Assembly (NCBI RefSeq): GCF_040954835.1
Contig: NC_090696.1
Location: 75,391,722-75,455,721 of the forward strand
Direction of reading: 5' to 3'
Length of the DNA: 64,000 bases
Source: Lepisosteus oculatus
Lineage: Eukaryota; Chordata; Actinopteri; Semionotiformes; Lepisosteidae
Shown here: positions 23,101-31,653 of the stretch, in pieces
How the letters are laid out: every line of letters begins with the position of its first letter
How positions within the stretch are numbered: position 1 is the stretch's first letter
The notes under the pieces: model-generated
What the model saw: the letters and a program-made list of their open reading frames with translations, nothing else
What the model was told of the DNA's origin: nothing
Databases searched by the model: none
Program-made: the position numbers and the translations under genes

Positions 23101-25850
23101 GGGCGATTTCAGCTCTTGTGTGGCATCCGAAATGGCAGAAAGGAAAGCCTACCGGGACTCTTACTGAAGCTGCTACAGTCTACACCGGGGTTCCCGAGTG
23201 TCCAGCAAAGACGGCTTGAACCTTCAGTCACGTTGGCTCGCAGAAACCGCACGCAGATTTCTCGGCTTCTCGCAGAATCTCAAGTACGCTTTGCTGGCCT
23301 CTTAGATCTTAGAGGTCTTTTACCCTTAGGTGTGTGCGTGACCTTCTGATCCCTCACGTAGGGAAGTGAAAATTATGATCAGTGGCCAAACACTCGTGAC
23401 TGGGTGGCAGCTCTGGGGCTCTGGCAGCTCATTACCAGCACACCTCAGGAATGCTGAGTGTATTTTACATGACTTTTATTAAGACTATTGCACACTTGTT
23501 TCACACAACCCCTTGGGATGTCTTTATAAGGTAAGGCACCATAGATTGTAAACATGTAAGGCTGTGCTGTTCAACGTCAGGCTAAACTAGTCTGGTAGAG
23601 GCTGGGATTTTGTCCGACAGCACTTCCACACAGTGACAGATTGGCTTGAACTGGGTGGAGAGAGATCTCAGATATTAAAATACAAAATCATCATTCCGTA
23701 CAGCACTCATAAGCTTTGCTTCTGTATCACATATAATTAGGAACAAGTAACAGGTTTATTCCCTGCTGAAAAAAAGAAGAAAGAAAACACAATGTTTCGG
23801 CCGTGGAGCCTTCTTCAGGTGTGAGGTGTAAGGTAACACCTGAAGAAGGATCCACTGCCGAAACGTTGTGTTTTCTTTCTTCTTTTTTTTCAGCAGGAAT
23901 AAACCTATTACCTGTTCCTTTGCAGCCTACAGTACGCATGCTAACGCAGCTACCCACCTGAATCACATATAATAAGCCCGCCAGATCTGCTGATGACATA
24001 CTGTACTGATCCTTATCAATGAGCTTCATTTGACAGAAATGTAAAAAACTGATTTACAGTATATGGCACGTATATTCAAGACCCTTGAAACGTCTTGTGT
24101 GAAATCTGGACTGAAACCACCAAATGCACAAAGCACTGGCTAGAAAATAGGCTGGATCCATGCCCACCCTCAGGAAGTCATGATTATTATCAATTTATTT
24201 TATGAAATTCAACTATCGTGACTCTGAGAAAGGGCACAGCATGAAGCTTGCAAGGTATCAGGTTTCAATTTTATTCATATTCTTCAGGGCAGAAAGGGTT
24301 AATCCAGGGTGTGTTAAACCTCATCTGAAGGGGATGCTTTTGGTAACGAGGGCCAAATGAATGAAATCTCTGCACTTCAGTCCAGTGGCTACTCATGTGA
24401 CAAAGGCAGGCTGTGCCCTGTGTGTGAGCTCCGTTGGACAGACAGCTTCTTGCTCAAAGACACTGCTGTCTGGTAGGGATCCCAGAGGACCTGTTACTGA
24501 TTCCCAGTACAGGATACAGAGCTATTTGCAGGATAAGAAGACATGTGTTTCAGAGAGACCTGCAGATCACTGTGCAGCTCAATTATGTGACCTGCAGAAC
24601 GTGGCGAGTCCAGACCTGCGGACTAGCCCACAGCGGCTGTGTTTGGAAACGAGCACAAAGAGTGACTATCCGCGAGCAACTTGTATAGCGCCTTCCACAA
24701 AAGGACTGGACGTTGTCACTGATGTGCCTCGTACAGATCCACACGTTTATAATGGCGGTCGTGTTTGTGTTTGTTTCAAATGAAGTCATTCAAACAGCAA
24801 AGATGGGACAAAGGTTTGTCGATGAGTGTCGCAGCATAGAGCGCGTAGAACTGTGTACTGTGCGCGGGCGCATGTATCACACTCAGCTTTCCGGATGAAA
24901 CGACGGGGCCTTGGTTAATGTTTCACTAAAGATTTAGTAGGATGGTCACATGCCCTGTCTGCGCTGCTGTAATTACCTGCACCTACAGTACACCAACCCC
25001 TTGTATGATACATTACACACCAAGGAGAAAATCAGATTACACTCCGAGTAAAACATCTCTGTGCCCAGTATCAGGACCTGCTCCTTATCCAGAAGCATGC
25101 CAAAACGAAAGAAAAGTTATTTAAATACTAGTCAAAGTCTGGATTACTACCAGCCTGTTAAAAGGTCATAGTTGCAAAGTTGGTTACACAATAAGGCTAA
25201 TTTTAAACGCACTCTCGTAAACAGAAATGGAATACATTTTGCAGACCTCTTGCAACATCACAGTAACACAAACTATAATGCCTTAGATTCTTTAAAAACT
25301 TCAGTTCTGTACAGTCCTCGCTAATTCCTTTTTATGTGACGACAAAATGCAGAGTTGGAGTCCCGATCCCCACATCAACACTGAGAAAAAAAAATGTGTT
25401 TCCACGAATTTTACCATTCATACCTGTTAATGACGTTAGTCCTGATCGTAACGCCATCAAGATGAGAAAAAGTTTAACTTTCTGACCGCAAGAAAAACAC
25501 TGCTGCCTAGGTTAACAACAATTTCTTTCTACTGCGCATTAAGGGTAACACTACCCACACAGCAGCCAAAACTTTCGGCAAAACTCCGCTCGCCTTCGCA
25601 GAAAGAAAACCTTACCCGTCATGAGAGAATAGTAATTCGGGTAGGAAAGGCTGGGAAAATCAGGTGTCATGTAGTCCGCTTTGACCCCACTGTCCACGAT
25701 TTCTTTGAACCCGGGCAGGGCGTCCAGCTGGTTGATATAATCGTAGCGGAATCCGTCAATCAGGAAAACCAGCAGTTTTCGGCTTGCCAAGCCGGGTCCC
25801 AGGGCACAGGCGACGAAGACGACGGCACAGGCGACGGTGTGGTGAGCCAT
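10931..25850 (-). CDS. enpp6: ENPP6, glycerophosphocholine cholinephosphodiesterase (eight exons)
   Basis: Coding exons on the minus strand: 25616-25850, 17447-17626, 16638-16749, 15956-16097, 14871-15050, 13843-13980, 12857-12980 and 10931-11136. They total 1317 nt, or 438 residues; human ENPP6 has 440. All junctions are GT-AG and all phases agree. The protein starts with a signal peptide ending near LGPGLA, then an alkaline-phosphatase-fold phosphodiesterase domain, then a hydrophobic C-terminus ([20 protein letters not shown]) typical of GPI attachment. Catalytic and zinc residues are all present: D32, nucleophile S69, D191, H195, D238, H239 and H352, each two lower than in human. C410 matches the human inter-subunit cysteine and S417 the GPI site region. 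The family hydrolyses glycerophosphocholine and lysophosphatidylcholine at the outer cell surface, and is known from oligodendrocytes and kidney. The start was chosen at MAHHT; an in-frame ATG five codons upstream (25863-25865) is an alternative. Confidence 0.96.
12857..12980 (-). CDS. enpp6: ENPP6 coding exon 7
   Basis: 124 nt. Encodes [20 protein letters not shown] and [20 protein letters not shown], including zinc ligand H352. Ends in phase 1 at GTACGG. The local sequence is GC-rich compared with neighbouring introns. Confidence 0.94.
13205..13557 (-). mobile_element. DeuSINE copy B, 5'-truncated
   Basis: In ENPP6 intron 6. The element's 3' tail (agcgctttttctggacactc) and Deu-type central domain ('tgggatttttaatgaccaca', 'gtcaggacctcggttttacg') are intact. 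The 5S-derived head is missing, and the copy stops at a short perfect hairpin (13562-13589). Confidence 0.85.
13562..13589. repeat. Perfect 11-bp inverted repeat
   Basis: CCATGTGGCAT, six-base loop CTGAAA, then ATGCCACATGG. The arms are fully complementary. It sits exactly where SINE copy B loses similarity to the other copies, so it may mark a rearrangement or a nested insertion scar. Confidence 0.7.
13843..13980 (-). CDS. enpp6: ENPP6 coding exon 6
   Basis: 138 nt, exactly 46 codons as in human. Encodes [20 protein letters not shown] to [11 protein letters not shown]. Phase 0 on both sides, with a GTAAGC donor. Confidence 0.95.
14871..15050 (-). CDS. enpp6: ENPP6 coding exon 5
   Basis: 180 nt, phase 0 on both sides. 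Encodes [20 protein letters not shown], with D238 and H239, and ends [16 protein letters not shown]. The acceptor (cctttcag) and the donor (GTGAGC) are both good. Confidence 0.95.
15956..16097 (-). CDS. enpp6: ENPP6 coding exon 4
   Basis: 142 nt. Encodes [20 protein letters not shown], with metal ligands D191 and H195, and runs to MNRKIK. It ends in phase 0 at a weak GTCGGT donor. The end was fixed by the match to exon 5 and the human alignment. Confidence 0.93.
16270..16490 (-). repeat. Degenerate interspersed repeat, family R3
   Basis: In ENPP6 intron 3. Phrases such as 'ggacagagcaccagtctacc' and 'aaacacgcaaactccgattc' are the reverse complement of the common fish repeat seen better preserved at 41383-41566. 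The copy is diverged and non-coding. Confidence 0.4.
16638..16749 (-). CDS. enpp6: ENPP6 coding exon 3
   Basis: 112 nt, too short to stand out as an open frame. Encodes [20 protein letters not shown] to DSALETL, aligned to the human [13 protein letters not shown] region. It ends in phase 2 at a GTAAGC donor. Confidence 0.93.
17447..17626 (-). CDS. enpp6: ENPP6 coding exon 2
   Basis: 180 nt, phase 1 to phase 1. Encodes [16 protein letters not shown] to KVYMYYWPG, closely matching the mammalian protein. Its donor is GTTTGT, weaker than consensus. It is separated from exon 1 by an 8-kb intron. Confidence 0.95.
17680..17964. mobile_element. Non-autonomous DNA transposon (MITE)
   Basis: In ENPP6 intron 1. 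The left end 'tcagggctctcaaactcagt' and the reverse complement of the right end 'tcaggagtgtcaaacacaat' are imperfect terminal inverted repeats. They extend about 40 bases, sharing 'ggcctagtgt'-type sequence inside. There is no coding capacity. A clear target-site duplication was not found. Confidence 0.5.
18877..19443 (-). mobile_element. DeuSINE copy C, essentially full length
   Basis: In ENPP6 intron 1. Read on the minus strand it begins with a 5S-rRNA-derived head: 'gccatatcaccctg' and then 'gcctggtcagtacctggatg' and 'ggagacctcctggga', which correspond to the 5S internal promoter boxes. Next come the Deu-type central domain and the tail ending 'gcgctatataagtgtaagca' with an ATT run. The 5S-headed, Deu-containing type is the SINE3/DeuSINE superfamily. 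Promoter-box sequence is well preserved. Confidence 0.88.
22362..22900. other. GC-rich island inside ENPP6 intron 1
   Basis: A markedly GC- and CpG-rich block within an AT-rich intron. It carries long overlapping open frames on both strands, the longest of 220 codons on minus at 22396-23058. The translations are Ser/Pro/Arg-rich, with no domain, and are typical of GC-rich non-coding sequence. It could be an internal CpG island or an alternative promoter. Confidence 0.35.
23738..23961. mobile_element. Inverted-dimer Penelope-like element with 12-bp target duplication
   Basis: Two copies of one tail sequence lie head to head. The left arm (about 23740-23820) is the reverse complement of the right arm (about 23838-23922), with roughly seven differences in 82 bases. 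Each arm runs from CTGAAGAAGG through GAAAC and a long TTTTCTTTCTTC tract to AATAAACC. The whole unit is flanked by a perfect direct repeat ATCACATATAAT at 23726-23737 and 23962-23973, so it inserted as one piece. Penelope-like elements are known for inverted terminal arrangements and hammerhead motifs; the class call is an inference. Confidence 0.6.
25616..25850 (-). CDS. enpp6: ENPP6 coding exon 1
   Basis: Encodes the signal peptide and the first part of the catalytic domain, including the DGFR motif with metal ligand D32 and the [13 protein letters not shown] segment with nucleophile S69. It ends in phase 1 at a GTAAG donor. The 5' UTR and promoter lie in the moderately CpG-rich sequence just right of 25850. 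Confidence 0.95.
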
Positions 25851-26100
25851 GGCTCTTGAGCTCATCACGCCTCCCCGCTCGCCGCCGACTGCCGACGGAT
25901 TTGAAAGCGCCGGAGGAGGCAGCGGTCCATCCCGATCCAGGCAGGGGCGGGGTCCCTGCACTTCGCCTGATCTCTGGGGTTATTATGGGAACATCTGGCC
26001 TTTGGAAGTCCTCCTACATCCTTCATTGTCCTAATGTGTACATTAATGTTTTGTATATATTTATTACCCCCGCCCGCCCGCAGGCAGAATAATCTATGCA
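25851..26100 (-). promoter_or_regulatory. ENPP6 5' UTR and promoter region
   Basis: Moderately CpG-rich sequence (ctccccgctcgccgccgact) directly upstream of the ENPP6 start codon, giving way to AT-rich sequence beyond 26000. The transcription start cannot be placed from sequence alone. No clear TATA box is seen. Confidence 0.4.
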
Positions 26101-26463
26101 GCCCCGTTAACAGAGTCGGCTGCTTGTCCACGGCTCCTCTGTCAATTAAAAACTTCTAGCGCATTAACACCTGGGACACTGGGGGTGAAACCAAAATGAA
26201 AGCTTTTATATGGGCCACTCGGGGTCTACAAACGTTTGGGCAGAATATTCGAGCGAGCAATATGATTTCCCGCACGGAAACTACAGTACACGAAGTTAGG
26301 GCACGTTTCAAATAATACAACAGTATGTTAGTGCTTTAAAACGTTGACGTAAAAACATACCATTCCAGACTTGTGTCACAAAAATAAAGGCTGTTCTTTG
26401 ACCTTTCCACCAATTAAAACTGTGTCATAGTAACTGATTTGATAGGGAGAGTCATGACATATT

Positions 26464-26584
26464 ATAATAATAATAATAATTGCTCTCACTTATATAGCGC
26501 TTTTCTGGACACTCCACTCAAAGCGCTTTACAGGTAATGGGGACTCCCCTCCACCACCACCAATGTGCAGCATCCACTTGGATA
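26464..26584 (-). mobile_element. DeuSINE 3'-end fragment (copy D)
   Basis: The ATT run, 'cttatatagcgcttttctgg', 'caaagcgctttacaggtaat' and 'caccaccaccaatgtgcagc' match the 3' end of the full-length copies. Similarity stops abruptly at about 26584, which is a heavy 5' truncation. Confidence 0.85.
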
Positions 26585-28685
26585 TCATTGTTAGCCACAA
26601 CCAAAAAAGGAGAGTTAGAGGCAAAAAGTTAAACAAGTGAAATAGCATTTAAACATAGTCGATATTGTTACTAAAAATATTGTTGCATCGCCATGATCTG
26701 CAGGTCAGCATCTACTCAGTTTAGCGCCCGGTGCAGCACTTGGATTCTAAGGAGGGAAAATTCCCGGAGCAAATTAACACAGAAATATTAACAAAATATT
26801 GAAAGTGAATAAAAATGTGGACTATTTTTTGTTACAAAATAATTAAATACCTAACACGCCTATAAACTCGGCTGTTTTCAAGCGCACTCGCTCGCTCTCC
26901 TGGCGCCCACTGACGCACGCCGGGAAGCAGAATAATTTCGCGACCTCATTGAACGAATCAGGCGAGGCGTTATCGCAGAACGCAGAGCTATTGCAGCGCC
27001 TCCGCATTCAAGGTCCCAAAGACTGGAAAAAAACCCAACAACAAGCACCGTATTCCATTAGTGAGGACTAATGCACCACCGGGGGGTCTTTTCTCCTTAT
27101 CCGCAGGAAGGCACAGCGCCTGTGTCTGTGACGGGACAGTCTCTGTGGCGCGTAATGCGTCATGATAAGAAGACTAAACATATTCCACGTTGTAACTATG
27201 TGTTTTACATAGAGACATAGCGACATAAAGATGGTCCCTCAATTTTACAAGGCGTTATAATTTTCGATTTCCCTTTACAAGTACTCCTTACAGTCTGTGG
27301 ACAATAAGAGCTGCACAAAATCCATCATTTAGTAGGATATAACCTTCACACTCCCCCGTGCTGTCTTTCATAGCTATATATTCCCTGTCAGTTGATCTCT
27401 GTTCAGCTCACCTTCTCTTAATAATGTTTGACTGTAGCAAGTTGACTAAGCCCACAGCACATTGCATTAAATATAAAATGTGCAGAAAAGGGGATTCAAC
27501 AATATCCCTCCTCTTGATTCTTACGTGATTGGGTTTTGTTTTGTTTTTTTGCTGGCATTTACTGCCACAGACCAGTCTGAAGTCTAAATTCCTCTGTAAG
27601 GAGATCGCTTCTTAAATTGTCCTCTGGTTCAGATTAATACACCACAAGACCGTTCTCGCTCTGCTGCTGCAGCAGATGGAGTACAGATGATCTCCTATAG
27701 CGCCCCCACGCTTTTCCAGACTGCCTGGTACATCTCCAGCGCCGGCACCCTGCCTGGTCACTGAAAGCTCTGTCATGACCCTGAGTCCGAGAGCGTGCAG
27801 GCTTTCGTGAGGCGATGCCCTGCTGCACTGGGGGCAGTGGGGCAAAGGGTGCGAAACTCTTGCCAAAGTGCTGCTCCATGTTCCCCCACTGGCACACGTC
27901 ATTCTGCGGCTGCCAGCATGCGCACACCAGACCTTCAGACGGAGGTCATCAAATCAGAAAGACTTCACAACGCCCCCCAGAACAATGAGATCTGGGGGAT
28001 ATTTGTTTTTCTTTGTCTGATCTGCCTCAGAGCACACTAACAAAACAAAGCTCGTATTGTGGAAAGACTGATTGACTAAACTGAAAGCAGCAGCCTATCA
28101 GTGGTGCAACAAAATCCAGTCCAGGGAAAGGGCCACTGACACAGTGTGATTACAGGCTTGAAACGGACGCACAGCACCGAGAGCGAACCTTTCAGGCCCC
28201 CGAGGCTTCCCCGAATGAAACATCCCGGACAGGCAGCTGTGGCAGGCCACACGAGAACACCGAGGCTCGTACTGTGCCTCAGGGGTGTCGAAGAAGAGCC
28301 CTTCCTCACGGCCGGAGTCTTCTCCCCCGCTTCAGCCCCGGCCTCTCTCCACGAACCCTCTGACAGGCCGGGCGCACCTCGGTAGGCTGGATGCCTTCCA
28401 AGTCACACAAGTCTCTCTCCTGTTTCCAGCAACCTGCTGCGGAGCCTGGCTTGTCTCCAAGCTGGGGAAGGGCACGGCTCACCCGACATGCAGTTCCCCT
28501 GCCCTCTCCAGCAGCTGCTCGGCTCCCCTGTCGCAGTGTCTCTTACCCCGGCTGCCTCACCTCCTGCCTCCCAGCTGCTCCCTGGCTGTGCTGTGTCCCG
28601 CCCTCAGGGAGCCGAACCCAGCGGGGCTCAGCACACCTTCTCTCTGTACTCTTCGGCTGGTGCCGAGAGGCAGCCTTTATGCCAC
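26585..28685. other. Intergenic region
   Basis: No gene is supported between ENPP6 and IRF2 here. The stretch includes a GC-richer block (about 28150-28680) with overlapping open frames on the plus strand (one of 158 codons) that show no domain, splice structure or codon bias and are judged non-coding. Confidence 0.45.
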
Positions 28686-29269
28686 TTATAATAATAATAA
28701 TAATTGCTTACACTTATATAGCGCTTTTCTGGACACTCCACTCAAAGCGCTTTACAGGTAATGGGGATCCCCTCCACCACCACCAGTGTGCAGCATCCAC
28801 CTGGATGATGCAACAGCAGCCATAGTGCGCCAGAACGCTCATCACACATCAGCTCTCAGTGGGGAGGAGAGCAGAGTAATGTAGCCAATTCATAGAGGGG
28901 GATTACTAGGAGGCCAAGATTGGTAAGGGCCAATTGGAAATTTGGCCAGGACACCGGGGTTACACCCCTACTCCTTTCGAGAAGCGCCCTGGGATTTTTA
29001 ATGACCAGAGAGAGTCAGGACCTCGGTTTTACGTCTCATCCTAAGGACGGCGCCTGTTTACAGTATAGTGTCCCCATCACTATACTGGGGGATTAGGACC
29101 CACATGGACCGCAGGGTGAGCGCCCCCTGCTGGCCCCACTAACACCTCTTCCAGCAGCAACCTTAGTTTTTTTTCCCAGGAGGTCCCCCATCCAGGTACT
29201 GACCAGGCTCACCCCTGCTTAGCTTCAGTGGGTTGCCAGTTGTGAGTTGCAGGGTGATATGGCTGCTGG
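28686..29269 (-). mobile_element. DeuSINE copy E, essentially full length
   Basis: The tail, central domain and 5S-derived head are all present in the same order as copy C, with only scattered substitutions. The ATT tail at the plus-strand left end has about five units. The closeness to copy C suggests activity in the recent lineage. Confidence 0.88.
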
Positions 29270-29570
29270 AAATATCTTTCCCAACACTGGTCCTTCTAAA
29301 AAGGCCCGAGTCTGCTGTAATTACAGGTTGTTGTAAATAAAGCTTCTTCCCCTGCTGGCCTGTGGGCTTGATGTGTGACCTGGTGCTGTAAGTAGTGCTT
29401 TTTGCTCATGTCCTTTCTTGACCGCACAAGTGGCCACTCTCTTCCAGCAGCCCCTCCCTCAGACATAGTCTGAAGAAAACCCTAAGTGTCATTCAGGAAC
29501 CCGGAAACACCAGCCTCGGTGCAAAAGTGTTGTTGAGCTTTGATGTACAATCTAAAGACTCACCTCAGAG

Positions 29571-29845
29571 GTGTTGGTCAGTCTCACAGGTCCGCGGGTC
29601 CCTCACACCACAATAACTTTTATTTTTGGTCACCACGTTAAAGAATCGGTTCAGGGAAGAGTAACCGGATACATTCTGGGGATTAACAGAAATATCCTTC
29701 TCACACGGTGGGCTACAAAACAAGCTCCCCAGCCACGTTTCTGAAGCCAAAACCCTGGTTCACTTCAAGCTATGGCTGGATAAGATCCTGGGATCAATTA
29801 GCGACTAACTCGACTGGATGAACCAAACAGCCTAATCGTTAGCAA
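29571..29845 (-). repeat. Unclassified interspersed repeat, family R2
   Basis: In reverse complement it reads 'gatcccaggatcttatccag', then 'tggcttcagaaacgtggctg' and 'ggggagcttgtt', matching the order of motifs in the copies at 3195 and 59364. The short minus-strand open frame (29565-29750) is part of the repeat. Confidence 0.45.
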
Positions 29846-31107
29846 CATGTCTTGTGTTCTAACACACTGCAGCCTCTCCTGTTTCCCCCAGGCTCCCTGC
29901 ACTTCATTGCAGCTGTGAGTCTGCTTCAGCGAGTCTCATTCATACAGAAGTCTGTCACCCCTTTCACAGTCACTTCACTTCAGTTTAAAGATCTGTTGGG
30001 GGTTTAAAAGTCCCTCATTCACCCTTCAAAACCACAGTAACTACCAGCCTGTGCGAACTGGTACCTTGCATTTATCAGACTGACACTGCAAACAACTTTT
30101 TACCTAAACCAACACTTTCCAGAATCAAATACAGGCCTGTTTGCCTTCTGACCAACGATCCACTGCCAGAGCATTGTTTTCTCAGTGCAAAACCAAGCAC
30201 TCATCTTCAGAAGAGCAACAAAACATTGCACACCCCCTACTCAGCTCTAAGGATTGTGTAACAAAGTCTGTTTCTGATTAACTTTTCCATAGAGAAACGT
30301 TCAGTATGATTTGGCTTCTATGCTTTTGGAAAATAGGTTGCAAATAAACTGCAGGTAAACGGATCAGTTTCTACTCACTTTAAATCACCATCTGAGCTGC
30401 ACATTTTGTCATCTCTAACATTTTAACTTTGCTTCTCCTAACTGAAACATGAACTCTGGGAGGGAGCCGAGTTTGCAAACACAATTGTCACGAACTGTCG
30501 GTTTAGGACGTTTCAGACTCTTTTATTTTTGTGAAGGTGTCACTGTTGAGGTTGTCCTCACGGCTTGGCCAGAGGTCCCAGAGTCCTGAGCCCTTGTGGG
30601 TATGCAGTGTCCCCAGGGGGGGGAAAGATGACCCCAGACACTTGTTTAAAGTATCTACGACAGAAAGGGTATATATGAGTAAAAAATGGGGTGTCTACCT
30701 TTCTACCTGCCTCAGACACTCAGGCAAACTTCCCCACCCCACCGAATTCCTCTGAGCCTCCAAGCGTATGCACCTGGAGCTCGGGCCTGCTGCGGAAGAT
30801 TCCAGGGGTAGCGCTCTTCTGCTGATGGTTCCTGCAGAAGGGATTTTTCTGAGACAGCTGCTCCGCTGCGCGGGCTCACTTCAGGAGGACTGAAGCTCGC
30901 AAAGGAAGCTTTGGGGACCTTAAGGCAGCACTGACCCTCTCCCCACAACCTGGCTTTTCTAAAGCTGGTGGTGGACACTGGCTCCCGGGACATCACAGGC
31001 TGGCCCTGTGGAAGGGCGAGTAGAAGGTCACTCCAGTCAGGCACTCAGCAAACCAGAGAGGTACGACTGTTAATAACAGTGAAAGCTAGAAAGTGCTTCA
31101 CAGCATA
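29846..31107. other. Intergenic, nothing recognised
   Basis: AT-rich, then moderately GC-rich, sequence between two repeats. Open frames around 30531-31044 lack any domain or splice context. Confidence 0.4.
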
Positions 31108-31109
31108 CA

Positions 31110-31621
31110 TGGTGTGAGCCTGGTCAGTACCTGGATGGGAGACCTCCTGGGAAAAAACTAAGGTTGCTGCTGGAAGAGGTGTTAGTGGGGCCAGCAGGGG
31201 GCGCTCACCCTGTGGTCTGTGTGGGTCCTAATGCCCCAGTATAGTGACGGAAACACTATACTGTAAACAGGCGCTGTCCTTCGGATGAGACGTAAAACCG
31301 AGGTCCTGACTCTCTGTGGTCATTAAAAATCCCAGGGTGTTTCTCGAAAAGAGTAGGGGTGTAACCCCAGCGTCCTGGCCACATTTCCCAATGGCCCTTC
31401 CCAATCATGGCCTCCTAATAATCCCCATCTACGAATTGGCTTCATTACTCTGCTCTCCTCCCCACTGAGAGCTGATGAGTGTTAAGCGTTCTGGCGCACT
31501 ATGGCTGCCGTCGCATCATCCAGGTGGGGCTGCACACTGGTGGTGGTGGAGGGGATCCCCATTACCTGTAAAGCGCTTTGAGTGGAGTGTCCAGAAAAGC
31601 GCTATATAAGTGTAAGCAATT

Positions 31622-31653
<32 letters not shown>
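31110..31653 (+). mobile_element. DeuSINE copy F, plus orientation
   Basis: The only copy lying on the plus strand. It begins inside the 5S-derived head (gtgagcctggtcagtacctg) and continues through 'ggagacctcctggga', the Deu-type domain and 'gcgctatataagtgtaagca', to an (ATT)n tail of about ten units. A plus-strand open frame of 172 codons starts in its tail and is not a gene. Confidence 0.88.

Noticed and set aside
28285-28825. Plus-strand frames of 144-158 codons
   Set aside because: GC-rich, low-complexity and Ser/Leu/Pro-rich; the ends run into the tail of SINE copy E, giving runs of Ile or Asn.
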